54,304 bases of DNA from a bacterium (GCA_029990205.1 JAPEKQ010000017.1:1-54304); one strand, 5' to 3'; positions 1 through 9,034 are shown, counted from the stretch's first letter. Numbers and translations: made by a program. The notes: generated by a model not told the origin, from the sequence alone.

Positions 1-172
1 TGAAGAGACAGGGAGCCAGGATGCGGGCAGCAAGCGTAGCAGGTGAACACATGGAATCCTCCAGTGGCAGTGGTCTGCAGAAGGCGCGTTTCGGCCACGA
101 TACTGGGAGGTACTCAGTCTGGCAAGAGCGAATCCACTCCGGGGCGCGGGTGTTCCGCCGTACCGTCGCGGC
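1..172. other. Left edge, no gene recognised
   Basis: An open frame runs into the following phosphodiesterase from position 21. Its translation before position 240 has no recognisable domain, and a promoter and ribosome binding site lie downstream of it. I see no gene here. The end of an upstream gene could lie just outside the window. Confidence 0.5.
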
Positions 173-201
173 TTGCCCGCCCTTGCCGCGGGCTGTATCA
201 T
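173..201 (+). promoter_or_regulatory. Sigma-70-type promoter for the phosphodiesterase gene
   Basis: TTGCCC at 173-178, a 17-bp spacer and TATCAT at 196-201 match a housekeeping promoter (4/6 and 5/6). Transcription would start near 208, leaving a leader of about 30 nt before the GTG at 240. This supports the internal start over an ATG at 21. Confidence 0.5.
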
Positions 202-239
202 CGAGCCATCGACGAATCACCTCGGACACGGGAGGTACA

Positions 240-1568
240 GTGGGACTCTTCGGACGGAAGAAGAAGCGGACGCTCGTCATCGGTCTCGACGGCGTTCCGT
301 TCACGCTGCTCCAGAAGTACATCGCTGACGGCACGATGCCGAACATGGCCAGGCTCGCGTCGCTCGGGCATCTCTCGCAGATGAAGGTGACGCTGCCCGA
401 GATCTCGGCGGTCAGCTGGCCATCCTTCATGACCGGGACCAATCCGGGGACCCACGGCATCTACGGGTTCATCGACCCGAAGCCCGGGAGCTACGACATC
501 CGGTTCCCGAACTTCAAGGACCTCAAGGCGCCGACGTTCTGGGAGCGGATGGGGGAGCGGAAGAAGCGGTCGGTCGTCATCAACCAGCCGTCGACCTATC
601 CGGCGCACGAGATCCCCGGCGTGCTCGTCTCCGGGTTCGTGGCCCTCAATATGAAGAAGGCCGTTTGGCCGCTCCACGTGCTCGCCGATCTCGAGGGGAT
701 GAACTACAAGATCGACGTCGACACGGCGCGCGCGCGTGAGGACCACGACTTCCTCTTCACCGAACTCGAGTACACCCTCATGACGCGCAAGCGCGCTGCG
801 CTCCACTTCTGGGAGAAGGAGAACTGGGACTTCATGCAGGTGGTCGTGACCGGGACCGACCGGCTCATGCACTACCTGTGGGCCGCGCTCGAGGACGAAT
901 CGCACGAGCGGCACGAGCAGGCCGTCGGTTACTACACGAAGGTCGACTCGTTCATCGGCGAGCTCTACGAGAAGTTCGACGCGGAGAACGGCCGCGACCG
1001 GGAGGGCGAGGGGTTCTACATGCTCTCCGATCACGGGTTCTGCGGGATCAAGCAGGAGGTCCGCGTCAACCGCTGGCTTGCCGACAACGGCTTCCTTCAG
1101 TTCGAGAAGGACGAACCGATGAACCTGGAGGACATCGCGGAGGGCACGAAGGCGTTCGCGATGGCTCCGGGCCGCATCTTCCTCAACCGCGCGGGCAGGT
1201 TCCCGAAGGGCGGCGTCGACGACGCGTCGGCGCGGTCGATCATCGACGAGATCAAGGACGGTCTCTCGAAGCTCTCGTACGATGGTGAGATCGTGATGCA
1301 GCACATCTTCGAACGCGACGCGGTCTACTCCGGGCCCGAGACACGGAGCGCCCCCGATCTCATTCCGGTCGGCCACCACGGGTACGATCTGAAGGACACG
1401 GTGCGCGAGCCGGAGCTTTTCGGTCGGACCAACCTCACCGGCATGCACACGTGGGACGACGCGTTCTTCTGGTCGCTCGACGCGCCTCCCGCGGGTTCTC
1501 CGCCCGACGGCGGGAATGAACTCGAGATCACCCAGCTCGCCGGCGTCATCATGGACGCGGTGGGGTAG
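240..1568 (+). CDS. Alkaline-phosphatase-superfamily phosphodiesterase (type I phosphodiesterase/nucleotide pyrophosphatase-like)
   Basis: This 442-aa protein has the metal-binding signature of the type I phosphodiesterase branch of the alkaline phosphatase superfamily. It shows an N-terminal GLDG Asp (about residue 17), a VSWPSFMTG segment carrying the likely nucleophile (about 58-66), a TGTDRLMHYLW motif, a LSDHGF Asp-His pair and a C-terminal GMHTWDD His. These enzymes hydrolyse phosphodiester or phosphomonoester bonds with two metal ions; the substrate here is unknown. No signal peptide is visible, so it is probably cytoplasmic, with a basic N-terminus (GRKKKR). The GTG at 240 was chosen because GGAGGT lies just upstream and the promoter at 173-201 precedes it. 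Two larger secreted or membrane relatives lie at 30907-35290. Confidence 0.85.
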   Translation: MGLFGRKKKRTLVIGLDGVPFTLLQKYIADGTMPNMARLASLGHLSQMKVTLPEISAVSWPSFMTGTNPGTHGIYGFIDPKPGSYDIRFPNFKDLKAPTFWERMGERKKRSVVINQPSTYPAHEIPGVLVSGFVALNMKKAVWPLHVLADLEGMNYKIDVDTARAREDHDFLFTELEYTLMTRKRAALHFWEKENWDFMQVVVTGTDRLMHYLWAALEDESHERHEQAVGYYTKVDSFIGELYEKFDAENGRDREGEGFYMLSDHGFCGIKQEVRVNRWLADNGFLQFEKDEPMNLEDIAEGTKAFAMAPGRIFLNRAGRFPKGGVDDASARSIIDEIKDGLSKLSYDGEIVMQHIFERDAVYSGPETRSAPDLIPVGHHGYDLKDTVREPELFGRTNLTGMHTWDDAFFWSLDAPPAGSPPDGGNELEITQLAGVIMDAVG

Positions 1569-1607
1569 ACGTCGCCGGCGCGTGCTCAGAGAATCGTTGA
1601 TGAACCG

Positions 1608-1636
1608 CTCGGGGTCCGGATGTTCCGGACCCCGAG
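1608..1636 (+). terminator. Intrinsic terminator-like hairpin
   Basis: A perfect 12-bp stem (CTCGGGGTCCGG pairing with CCGGACCCCGAG) with a 5-nt loop starts 40 nt after the phosphodiesterase stop. The tail (TTGCGTTGTG) is only moderately T-rich. It separates this gene from the chemosensory operon. Confidence 0.7.
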
Positions 1637-1817
1637 TTGCGTTGTGCCACTCATACTTGCAGTTCGGCCAGTATCGGCTCTGCCCGGGGTCGCCAGGTCA
1701 CGCCGATCTCCCGCCGAGAACCCGCGATTCACCGAAATCCACTCAGGATTCCCACTTCTCAGACCTCTTGACACCGGCGTTCTTCATAGCTGAAGCCTCC
1801 CTCACAGGTCTCTCCAG
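1637..1817. other. Intergenic region upstream of the sigma-54 promoter
   Basis: The gap between 1569 and 1997 holds the terminator, the sigma-54 promoter and a structured leader. In 1637-1817 I see no gene. As it lies just upstream of a sigma-54 promoter, it is the expected place for an enhancer-binding-protein site, but I could not pick one out. Confidence 0.4.
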
Positions 1818-1834
1818 TTGGCACGCGCGTTGCA
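1818..1834 (+). promoter_or_regulatory. Sigma-54 (-24/-12) promoter of the chemosensory operon
   Basis: TTGGCACGCGCGTTGCA matches the RpoN consensus (TTGGCACG-N4-TTGCW) at every defined position. The invariant GG (1820-1821) and GC (1832-1833) are 12 bp apart. Transcription would start near 1845, about 150 nt before the cheR GTG. Expression should therefore need RpoN and an activating AAA+ enhancer-binding protein, neither of which is in this window. Confidence 0.8.
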
Positions 1835-1897
1835 GAAGAAGCCGACGTACCCAGCTGTCAGTACGGTGAGACGAACGCTCTACATGGGGAAGATCTC

Positions 1898-1916
1898 CCG
1901 GGCGGGACGAGCCCGG
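1898..1916 (+). other. Hairpin in the cheR leader
   Basis: A 6-bp stem (CCGGGC/GCCCGG) with a 7-nt loop lies in the roughly 150-nt GC-rich leader between the sigma-54 promoter and cheR. I could not match the leader to a known riboswitch. Confidence 0.3.
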
Positions 1917-1997
1917 CAGCCTGCCACTACACGCTTGGGCGGTGTGGTCGCATGGCGCCCGGGTGCCTTCGTACCGATTACCTCTATGGAGGAGTAC

Positions 1998-2588
1998 GTG
2001 AGCGCAGCGCAGGTCACAGAGAGCATCCGTCAGCTGATCGCGGAGCGAAGCGGTCTGGTCGTGCCCGAGCGCGACTTTCAGGTGCTGCGCGGGTACGTGA
2101 GCGCGCGGATGGTGGCGACCGCTTGCCAAGACGGACTCGAGTATCTCGAGCTCATCTCGAATGGCACGAACGCGGGCGCTGAGTTCACACAGCTCGTGAA
2201 GCTCGTCACCGTCGGGCACACGCGCTTCTTCCGCAACCCGGGTCAGCTCGCGGCACTGCGCGACATTGTCCTTCCCGCTCTCATCGCGAGCCGCACCGCG
2301 ACCGGCGACACGCTCGCCGGGAGCACGCGCGCCGTGGGCGACGTGGGCGCGAGGCCGCTGCGCATCCTCTCGGCCGGATGCTCGACGGGAGAGGAACCGT
2401 ACTCGCTCGCGATGCTGCTCCTTGCCGAGGAGCAGAAGAGGGCGTGTCCTCCGTTCGAGATCATCGCGACCGATATCAGTCCGGACTCTCTGGCGAAGGC
2501 GCGCGCGGACGTACTCGTGCGACGTGCTCAAGTACGTCGAGAGCGATTTCACAGAAGGCTACATGAAACGCTACTGCGAGATCGGTGA
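1998..2588 (+). CDS. cheR: CheR methyltransferase, N-terminal part (frameshifted gene)
   Basis: CheR transfers methyl groups from S-adenosylmethionine to chemoreceptor glutamates. This first part encodes the helical CheR N domain and the SAM-binding motif ILSAGCSTGEEPYSLAM, continuing to ATDISPDSLAKARA. The reading then leaves the family pattern, and the continuation (YSCDVLKYVESDF) is found in the +1 frame from 2512. The break lies in or next to a GC-dinucleotide run (2499-2511) and equals one extra base or two lost bases. The GTG at 1998 was chosen because GGAGG sits 5-6 nt upstream. An earlier in-frame start at 1818 falls inside the sigma-54 promoter. Sequencing error and true inactivation cannot be told apart here. 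Confidence 0.75.
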   Translation: MSAAQVTESIRQLIAERSGLVVPERDFQVLRGYVSARMVATACQDGLEYLELISNGTNAGAEFTQLVKLVTVGHTRFFRNPGQLAALRDIVLPALIASRTATGDTLAGSTRAVGDVGARPLRILSAGCSTGEEPYSLAMLLLAEEQKRACPPFEIIATDISPDSLAKARADVLVRRAQVRRERFHRRLHETLLRDR

Positions 2589-3681
2589 GAAGGAACTCGT
2601 GGTAGGCCTTCCGGCGGCCGGTCGGGTTGAGTTCCACCAGGTCAATATCTTCGACTACGAACCTCAGCAGCCCTTCGACATCATCTTCTGCCGGAACGTC
2701 ACCATCTACTTCAGCCAGAAGACTTCACGAGCCGTCCTCGAGAGGATGCACGGATGGCTCGCGCCGGACGGCTACATGTTTGCCGGGGCCGCAGAGTCCC
2801 CGAGTCAGGTGAGCGACCGCTTCCGTCCGGTTCGGATCGGGCGGAGCTTCGCCTACGTGAAAGCGGATGGATCGGCGGGTCGGACCGCTTCGCGCAGCGC
2901 GGCGACCACCGTGAGAGAGGCGGCAATGCGCGCGATCGAGCGTGCCGCGCACAGGCGGAGCGCATCGGCTTCGATCGTGCCGCGGACAACCGTGCCGCAG
3001 ACAACCGTGCCGCAGACAAGCGCGCCACAGACTACCGCGCCGCAGGCGACCGGCCGCAAGAGCGGAAAGACGGCGCCCGGTTCCAGGCGTGGCCCGGTCG
3101 CAGAGAAGCAGTCATCGGCCCGAACACCTGAGCCGGCTCCGAAGTCGCCGGAGATGCCCGCAGTCGATGCGATGGAGCTCGTGTCCGAAACCGCTCGCTG
3201 GCTCGCCGTGAAGGACTTCGAGGCGGCGGAGCGAAGCGTGCGAGGCGCCCTCGCGATCGACCCCCGGAACTCGGGCGCGCAGGCGCTCCTCGCGCAGGTG
3301 CTCGCGAACCGCGGTGAACTCGACGAGGCAGAGCGCGTGTGCAAGGCGGCGCTGGCGGGCGACTCGCTAGCCCCGGAAGCGCACTTCGTCATGGGGTGCA
3401 TCCACCGGGAGATGTCCTTGACTGACGAGGCGCTGGCGGACTTCCAGCGGTGCGTCTATCTCGACGGCGACAACAGCCTGGCGTACTTCGCCATTGCGGG
3501 GATCCATCGACAGATGGGCAGGGACCGTGAAGCGCAGCGGGAGTACAAGAACGCGCTGCTCGCGCTCAGCCGGCGCGGTGAGCGCGGCGAAGACGTCAGC
3601 GGCGCGATCACATGCTGGCTGCCCGAGGGCCGCGTGACAGCGTCCGGCGACGTGGCCATGGAGGGACAGGATGCGGACTAG
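2512..3681 (+). CDS. cheR: CheR methyltransferase C-terminal part with Pro/Thr linker and TPR domain
   Basis: This is the second half of the frameshifted cheR, read in a different frame from the first half. It completes the methyltransferase fold (FDIIFCRNVTIYFS, then GYMFAGAAES). A roughly 100-residue linker follows, with a five-fold TTVPQ-like repeat (15-bp period, about 2980-3050). The C-terminus has about three tetratricopeptide repeats (roughly 3170-3560), for example DEAERVCKAALAGDSLAPEAHF. CheR-TPR fusions are known in chemosensory systems that regulate functions other than swimming, where the TPR part mediates protein contacts. The coordinates give the continuous coding stretch; the first internal ATG is at 2563. 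Confidence 0.75.
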   Translation, partial: YSCDVLKYVESDFTEGYMKRYCEIGEKELVVGLPAAGRVEFHQVNIFDYEPQQPFDIIFCRNVTIYFSQKTSRAVLERMHGWLAPDGYMFAGAAESPSQVSDRFRPVRIGRSFAYVKADGSAGRTASRSAATTVREAAMRAIERAAHRRSASASIVPRTTVPQTTVPQTSAPQTTAPQATGRKSGKTAPGSRRGPVAEKQSSARTPEPAPKSPEMPAVDAMELVSETARWLAVKDFEAAERSVRGALAIDPRNSGAQALLAQVLANRGELDEAERVCKAALAGDSLAPEAHFVMGCIHREMSLTDEALADFQRCVYLDGDNSLAYFAIAGIHRQMGRDREAQREYKNALLALSRRGERGEDVSGAITCWLPEGRVTASGDVAMEGQDAD

Positions 3682-4195
3682 TTCGAGACACCATCACGGC
3701 GAGGGTTCGCCGGAGAAGCGCGCCATGGACGTCGTGTGCTTCACGGTCGCCGGCGCGGAGTACGGGATCGATGTCGGGTCCGTGCTTGGCGTGAACCCGC
3801 TGATGGATATCACGCCGCTCCCGGGCGCGCCAGGGCACGTGCGCGGCATCGTCAACGTGCGCGGCCGTGTCATGCCGGTCGTGGGGCTCAGCGAACGTTT
3901 CGGTGTCGACGAGTCGGACGACGGCTCGAAGCGCAGGATCGTCGTGACCAGGACCGGGAACGGCCTGGCTGGCATCGTGGTCGACGCGGTGACACGCGTC
4001 ATCTCCACGACGGATGACGACATCGAGCCGCCGCCGGTCGACGTCATCGGGACCGGCTACCTCAGCGGCGTGGCACAGGTGGAAGACGCGATGGTGATGC
4101 TCGTGGACCCGGACGCGGTGACGGGTATCGAAGACCTCAGGATCAATCCAGCTGACTGTGGGGGTGGAGATGAAGGCGGAACGACCCAGAATTGA
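3671..4195 (+). CDS. cheW: CheW-like coupling protein (first copy)
   Basis: CheW couples chemoreceptors to the CheA kinase in the membrane array. The 174-aa protein has the CheW fold signature: CFTVAGAEYGIDVGSVLGV, then a GHVRGIVNVRGRVMPVVGL core. It ends in a 25-residue tail beyond the domain. The ATG at 3671 overlaps the cheR stop by 11 nt and follows GAGGGA; an ATG at 3725 right before the domain is the alternative. A second CheW follows directly, so the two probably serve different receptors or surfaces of the same array. Confidence 0.88.
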   Translation: MRTSSRHHHGEGSPEKRAMDVVCFTVAGAEYGIDVGSVLGVNPLMDITPLPGAPGHVRGIVNVRGRVMPVVGLSERFGVDESDDGSKRRIVVTRTGNGLAGIVVDAVTRVISTTDDDIEPPPVDVIGTGYLSGVAQVEDAMVMLVDPDAVTGIEDLRINPADCGGGDEGGTTQN

Positions 4196-4724
4196 CGGAG
4201 ACATTCCGTACTCCGATGACGGGTTCTACCTCTACGAGGATCCGTCCGAGATGTCCGGGGATGACACGGAGACGACGGACGAGCTGACGGTGCTCGCGTT
4301 CGCGCTCGCGGACGAGTGGTATGCGGTCGACGTGACCTCGGTCGTCGAGGTGCTCGATCTTCAGCCGGTGACGAAGCTTCCGAATCTTCCAGAGTACGTC
4401 GTCGGTGTGGCCAATGTGCGCGGTTCGATCACGTCCGTGATCGACCTGCTCCGGATGATGAACATCGGCGCGACGTCGATGGGCGTCGAGAGCCGAATTC
4501 TCGTTGTCGAGGGCGAAGGTGTGACGACGGGTCTCCTGGTCGACGACGTGGGCGCTGTCACGAGCATCACGGTGGATTCCATTCAGCCGTCGTTGTCGAC
4601 GATTCCCGAGACCGAGGCCGCGTACTCGCGCGGTCAGGTCGAGTTCGCCGACGGCACGGTGGTGACACTTCTCGATATGAACCAGGTCATGCGTTCGAGC
4701 CGGATGCGGTTCGACAACGAATGA
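4170..4724 (+). CDS. cheW: CheW-like coupling protein (second copy)
   Basis: This is a second CheW of 184 aa. An acidic N-terminal extension of about 35 residues (rich in Asp and Glu) precedes the domain. The domain core reads LAFALADEWYAVDVTSVVEV, then EYVVGVANVRGSITSVIDL and GLLVDDVGAV. The ATG at 4170 follows a G-rich ribosome binding site and overlaps the first cheW. A GTG at 4158 is an alternative. The two CheWs are clearly diverged, so this is not a recent tandem duplication. Confidence 0.87.
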   Translation: MKAERPRIDGDIPYSDDGFYLYEDPSEMSGDDTETTDELTVLAFALADEWYAVDVTSVVEVLDLQPVTKLPNLPEYVVGVANVRGSITSVIDLLRMMNIGATSMGVESRILVVEGEGVTTGLLVDDVGAVTSITVDSIQPSLSTIPETEAAYSRGQVEFADGTVVTLLDMNQVMRSSRMRFDNE

Positions 4725-4758
4725 CCTTGCGACTGACCGCCGCCGGCGGGGAGAGAAC

Positions 4759-6720
4759 ATGACTGAGAGAACGGGTGTCTTCATCTGCGAATGCGGGCCG
4801 AACATCAAGGATGCGATGGACGTTCCCGAGCTTGTGCGGTACGCGTCGCACCTGCCGGGTGTTGTGGTCGCCATGCCTCACAGCCTGCTCTGTTCGGACG
4901 ATGGGAAGGGGATGATCGAGCGGGTCGTGCGCGAGCAGGAGCTGACGGGCGTTGTCGTCGCCGCATGCTCTCCGAAGGAGCACGAGAAGACGTTCCGCGC
5001 GGTGCTCACAGACGCGGGCGTGAACCCGTTCATGCTCCAGATCGCCAATATCCGCGAGCAGTGCGCATGGGTGACCGGCGACTTCGACGAGGCAACCAGG
5101 AAGGCCAAGCGGATCATCTCAGCCGCGGTGGAGCGGGTCGAGCATCACGAACCGCTGACGGCGACGGAGATCGACTGCCAGGCCGACGTTCTGGTCGTGG
5201 GCGCGGGTGTGGCCGGGATGAGCGCCGCTCTCACGCTGGCTCAGAAGGGCCGGCGCGTGTTCGTCGTGGAGAAGGATTCGTGGATCGGCGGGATGACGGT
5301 GAGGTACGAGGACGTCTTCCCCGGGCTCGAGTGCGCCACCTGCATGCTTGAGCCGATGATGGACGAGCTCCTCCATCACGACCGCATCGAGGTGCTGACC
5401 GGGAGCGAAGTCGTCCAGGTTCTCGGGACGCGCGGCAACTACACGGCGCGCGTCGTGACCCGGGCCCGCTCGGTCGATCTCGACAGCTGCATCGGCTGTG
5501 GCGTATGCGTTGAGGCCTGCCCGGCGAAGCAGCCGGACCCGCAGGTCGCCGGGATGGGCGAGAGATCCGCGATGCACGTCCCGTTCGCCGGTGTGCTGCC
5601 GAACGTCCCCGCTATCGACCGTGACATCTGTCTGAGGACATCGGGGAGCGACTGCGAGGTCTGTGCGACCTCGTGTCCGTTCGGTTCTGTCGTACTCGAC
5701 CAGGAGGATACGGAGCGTGAGTTCGAGGTCGGCGCCGTCGTCGTGGCGACCGGGTTCGAATCGTTCGACGCCACCGTCGCAGTCCAGTACGGACTCGGCG
5801 AGGTCAGCGATGTCCGGAGCGCGGAAGAGTTCGAGCGGATGCTCAGCTCGAACGGACCGACCGGAGGGAAGGTCGTGCTCGAGTCCGGCGAGGAGCCGGA
5901 TACCATCGCGCTGATCCACTGCGTCGGGTCGCGTTCCGCCGAGTTCAACGACTACTGCTCCGGCGTCTGCTGCAGCTACATGCTCAAGTTTGCGCATCTC
6001 ATCCGCAAGCAGCTGCCGGATGCGAGGATTCTCGACATCTTCGCGGACCACAGCCTGCCGGGCACCAGGGGCGAGCATCTGCTCACTCCGCTGCAGGCCG
6101 ACGAGCGCGTCGAGTTTCTGAGGATGAAGGGACCGGGCTGTGTCGGCGTTGAGGCGTCCGACGGAGGCGCCGAGGTGACGTACGTCAGCGCCGCCGGCAC
6201 GGTCGAGAAGCGCCAGTGCGACATGGTTGTCCTTGCACCGGGGATGGAAGGCCCCCGGGACGCGGCCGACCTCGCTCAGATGCTCGAGATCGCGCCGCCG
6301 AACGAGGCGACGGGTTTCTTCGAGAGCGTCCACTCGCGGCTCGCTCCGGTCTCCACGACGAGCGAGGGCGTGTACGTGGCCGGCGCGGCGCGCGGACCGT
6401 GTGACATCGAGGCGGCTGTGGCGCAGGGTCAGGCCGCCGCGGGGAAGGTGCTCTCTGGGCTGGTCCCGGGTGAGCGGCTGACACTTGAGGCCACGGTCGC
6501 GGCGATCGAGGGCGAGCGGTGTTCGAGCTGTGGGATGTGCATCTCGGTCTGTCCGTTCAGCGCCATCCAGCACGACGATGAGGCCGGGCACTCGGTCGTG
6601 GAGGAGACGCTCTGCCGCGGATGCGGCACGTGCGCAGCGACCTGTCCCTCGGGGGCGGCAACGGCCAGACACTTCAACGACGCTCAGGTTTACGCGGAGA
6701 TACGGGGGGTGCTCAGGTGA
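4759..6720 (+). CDS. hdrA: HdrA-like FAD/iron-sulfur protein (heterodisulfide reductase subunit A)
   Basis: HdrA carries FAD and several [4Fe-4S] clusters and, in characterised complexes, is the flavin-based electron-bifurcating subunit. All landmarks are present in 653 aa: an N-terminal CECGPN domain (C10, C12) with further cysteines at about 45 and 70; a Rossmann GAGVAG at 148-153; CATC at about 192-195; a ferredoxin motif CIGCGVCVEAC (from 244); a second Cys group CEVCATSCPF; and two C-terminal ferredoxin clusters (CSSCGMCISVC and CRGCGTCAATC). No HdrB or HdrC is nearby. It lies between cheW and two receptor genes, so a role in redox input to the chemosensory array is a reasonable inference, not shown. 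Confidence 0.9.
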   Translation: MTERTGVFICECGPNIKDAMDVPELVRYASHLPGVVVAMPHSLLCSDDGKGMIERVVREQELTGVVVAACSPKEHEKTFRAVLTDAGVNPFMLQIANIREQCAWVTGDFDEATRKAKRIISAAVERVEHHEPLTATEIDCQADVLVVGAGVAGMSAALTLAQKGRRVFVVEKDSWIGGMTVRYEDVFPGLECATCMLEPMMDELLHHDRIEVLTGSEVVQVLGTRGNYTARVVTRARSVDLDSCIGCGVCVEACPAKQPDPQVAGMGERSAMHVPFAGVLPNVPAIDRDICLRTSGSDCEVCATSCPFGSVVLDQEDTEREFEVGAVVVATGFESFDATVAVQYGLGEVSDVRSAEEFERMLSSNGPTGGKVVLESGEEPDTIALIHCVGSRSAEFNDYCSGVCCSYMLKFAHLIRKQLPDARILDIFADHSLPGTRGEHLLTPLQADERVEFLRMKGPGCVGVEASDGGAEVTYVSAAGTVEKRQCDMVVLAPGMEGPRDAADLAQMLEIAPPNEATGFFESVHSRLAPVSTTSEGVYVAGAARGPCDIEAAVAQGQAAAGKVLSGLVPGERLTLEATVAAIEGERCSSCGMCISVCPFSAIQHDDEAGHSVVEETLCRGCGTCAATCPSGAATARHFNDAQVYAEIRGVLR

Positions 6721-7271
6721 CAGAACGATTCGAACCGAAGGTCGTCGGCTTCCTCTGCAACTGGTGCTCCTATGAAGGAGCCGATGCTGCGGGACGGGCC
6801 CACATGCCGTGCCCCTCGAACTTCACGCCGATCCGCGTGATGTGCAGCGGACGCATCGATCCGCAGTTCGTGCTCGACGCATTCGCCGAAGGCGCCGACG
6901 GTGTACTCCTGCTCGGCTGTCACCCAGGCGACTGCCACTACAAGGACGGCAACCACAGCGCCATGCGCCGGAATGTCCTCCTCAAGAAGGTGCTCGCGCA
7001 GTTCGGCATCGAGGAGGAGCGCATCCGGCTCGACTGGGTCTCCGCGAGTGAGGGTGAGCGGTATTCCCGCATCGTTACGGAGATGGTCGAGGCAGTCAGG
7101 ACGCTCGGGCCGCGGGAGGGATACGCCGCCGAGATGTCGGTGACGGAAGACGGAGTTGGAGCTGACGAGACAACAGCCGCGGAGCCGTCGTTCGACGAAT
7201 CCGTGACTCATGCTGATAGCGAGGCGGCAAAGGAGCGCGGCGAGTCACTCGGCGCGGCAGGCACGAGGTGA
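6717..7271 (+). CDS. mvhD: MvhD-like [2Fe-2S] electron-transfer protein
   Basis: MvhD links HdrA to an electron donor such as a hydrogenase or formate dehydrogenase in known complexes. The 184-aa protein has the conserved cysteines expected for its [2Fe-2S] cluster: [12 protein letters not shown] (C14, C17), PCPSNF (C32), VMCSGRID (C43), then GCHPGDCHY. About 45 C-terminal residues are acidic and low in complexity. The GTG at 6717 overlaps the hdrA stop by 4 nt (GTGA), so the pair is translationally coupled. No hydrogenase or dehydrogenase partner is present in the window. Confidence 0.9.
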   Translation: MTERFEPKVVGFLCNWCSYEGADAAGRAHMPCPSNFTPIRVMCSGRIDPQFVLDAFAEGADGVLLLGCHPGDCHYKDGNHSAMRRNVLLKKVLAQFGIEEERIRLDWVSASEGERYSRIVTEMVEAVRTLGPREGYAAEMSVTEDGVGADETTAAEPSFDESVTHADSEAAKERGESLGAAGTR

Positions 7272-7273
7272 TC

Positions 7274-9034
7274 ATGATGAGAGCAAGGTGGACGATCGGA
7301 AGACGTTTCGCTGCGATCTGGATACCGGCGGCTGTGGCGCTGGTCGGGATCGCAGCGGTCGAGCTCGGCCGCAGCGCGGCGAGCGGTCAGACGAGCCTGG
7401 CGCTCGTGGCCGCCGGCATCGGCACGGCGGGCGTTCTCGGCATGTGGCTGACGGTGAACCGGACCGTGCTGACGCCGCTGCGGCGCATGGCGGCATCGGC
7501 CCGCGAGATCGGGCGACCCGGCTCGGTCAGACGAGAGCTGGACGCGCGCGGCAGCAGCGAGCTCGTGGAAGTGGCCGAGGCCATCAACGTCGTTACCCGG
7601 GCGGTGGGTGAGGAGCGGGATCGCACGGCGGCGACGGCGGCAGAACTCAGGGAGTGTATCAACGAGTGTCTCACGGTCCTCGACCGCATCGAGCAGGGCG
7701 ACCCGACGGCTCGCGTCGAGCGCGTCTTCGAGAACGAGCTCGCATGCGAACTCGTCTCGGCCGTCAACAGCGCGGCCGACGGTGTGGCATCGCTCGTCGA
7801 CGACGCTCACGAGGTGGCCATCGGTCTCGCCGAGTCGTTCGGCATCATTAACATGATGATCGCCGGCGACCTGTCCATGCGCGCATCTGAGGATTCGAAG
7901 GTCGAGATCGTCGGGAAGCTCGGGAGTATCGTCAACGAGCTGTGCGAGCAGATGCTCGAGCTGGCCGACCAGTCGAAGACGATCGCGGACGGTGACCTTC
8001 GTCACCGCGTGGCGATGAGCGGCGACGTGTCGGATGCGTTCAACGCGATGTCCGACGCGCTCACCTCGCTGGTCAGTCACATCCGCAGCGGCGCCACCGA
8101 CGTGGCGACGGCTTCAGCCGAGATCCTGCAGGCGTCGCAGCGCGACGCGGCGGCGGCGACGGAGCAGGCGGCACAGGTATCGCAGGTTGCCGCGGCGGGG
8201 CGTGAGCTCGCTGCCACGGCGCGTCAGGTGTCTGAGCACAGTCAGGCCATCGCGGACTCCTCGGTTCGGAGTCTCGAGGCGATCAAGTCGGGCATCGACG
8301 TGTCCGAGTCGGCGATGAACGGCATGAGCAGCATCCGTGACTCCGTCAGCGAGACGGCGAGGAAGATCGAAGGTCTGGGCGAGAGCTCCCAGGCGATCAC
8401 GGAGATCGTGACGCTGATCGAGGGGATCGCGGACCAGACGACGCTGCTGTCGCTCAACGCCGCCATCGAGGCGGCGCGCGCCGGCGAGGCGGGCAAGGGG
8501 TTCGCGGTCGTCGCGGAGGCCATCGGAAACCTGGCCGAGCGCACCACTCGTTCGACCCACGAGATCTCGGAACTCATCGCGGGGATCCAGCGCGAGACGG
8601 CATCCTGCGTGATGAGCATGGAGGAGTCGACCAAGGAGACGGAGCGAGGTTCCGAGCTCGTCGAGGAGGCCGGCACCCGGCTCAAGGAGATCGAGGGCGC
8701 ATTCGGCGAGGTTGCCTCGGCGGCCGAGGAGATCTCGCTGTCGAGCCAGCAGCAGGAGTCAGCGAGCCAGGAGATCTCGCACAGCATGAGCGGGATCGAC
8801 GGGGCGGTGAAGGAATCGGTCGCAGCGGCGGCGCAGGTCGCAGCGGCTGCCGAGCAGCTGTCACGCCTGGCCGGCGAGCTGTCGGAGTCGGTCACGGTGT
8901 TCCAGCTGCCGGAGCACGCCAACAGCGTGGACGCCTGCGGCGACGACGACTACGACGATGACGAGTACATGATGGATGGAGTCCCGGAGGGTGAGATGGA
9001 CGAGGCCCGACGGGTTGAAGCGTTGGATCGTTAA
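7274..9034 (+). CDS. Methyl-accepting chemotaxis protein 1, no periplasmic sensor
   Basis: This 586-aa receptor starts with two transmembrane helices (about 12-31 and 39-60) joined by a turn of only about seven residues, so there is no extracytoplasmic ligand domain. HAMP-like segments follow, including a second one around [19 protein letters not shown]. The cytoplasmic signalling hairpin has its tip at [18 protein letters not shown] and a [11 protein letters not shown] stretch. There is no C-terminal NWETF-type tether. The C-terminus has an acidic Asp/Tyr-rich patch. GAGGTG precedes the ATG at 7274. Input is presumably membrane or cytoplasmic, possibly through the HdrA/MvhD pair encoded directly upstream. 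Confidence 0.9.
   Translation: MMRARWTIGRRFAAIWIPAAVALVGIAAVELGRSAASGQTSLALVAAGIGTAGVLGMWLTVNRTVLTPLRRMAASAREIGRPGSVRRELDARGSSELVEVAEAINVVTRAVGEERDRTAATAAELRECINECLTVLDRIEQGDPTARVERVFENELACELVSAVNSAADGVASLVDDAHEVAIGLAESFGIINMMIAGDLSMRASEDSKVEIVGKLGSIVNELCEQMLELADQSKTIADGDLRHRVAMSGDVSDAFNAMSDALTSLVSHIRSGATDVATASAEILQASQRDAAAATEQAAQVSQVAAAGRELAATARQVSEHSQAIADSSVRSLEAIKSGIDVSESAMNGMSSIRDSVSETARKIEGLGESSQAITEIVTLIEGIADQTTLLSLNAAIEAARAGEAGKGFAVVAEAIGNLAERTTRSTHEISELIAGIQRETASCVMSMEESTKETERGSELVEEAGTRLKEIEGAFGEVASAAEEISLSSQQQESASQEISHSMSGIDGAVKESVAAAAQVAAAAEQLSRLAGELSESVTVFQLPEHANSVDACGDDDYDDDEYMMDGVPEGEMDEARRVEALDR

Noticed and set aside
21-239. Upstream extension of the phosphodiesterase to the ATG at 21
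   Set aside because: A promoter (173-201) and a ribosome binding site (231-236) lie inside it, and the extra 73 residues have no family resemblance.
1768-1796. TTGACA as a sigma-70 promoter for the chemosensory operon
   Set aside because: The -35 is perfect but there is no acceptable -10 at 16-18 bp (TGAAGC at 17 bp). The sigma-54 site just downstream is far better.
1818-1997. Upstream start of cheR at the TTG at 1818
   Set aside because: It coincides with the first base of the sigma-54 promoter, so it would not be in the transcript. GTG 1998 has a good ribosome binding site.
1845-1997. Riboswitch in the cheR leader, considered because a c-di-GMP enzyme ends the operon
   Set aside because: The leader is GC-rich and foldable, but I could not find the conserved core of the c-di-GMP classes or any other known class.
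2980-3050. Repeat element in cheR
   Set aside because: The 15-bp repeats keep frame and encode a Thr-Val-Pro-Gln linker, so they are part of the protein rather than a mobile or regulatory repeat.
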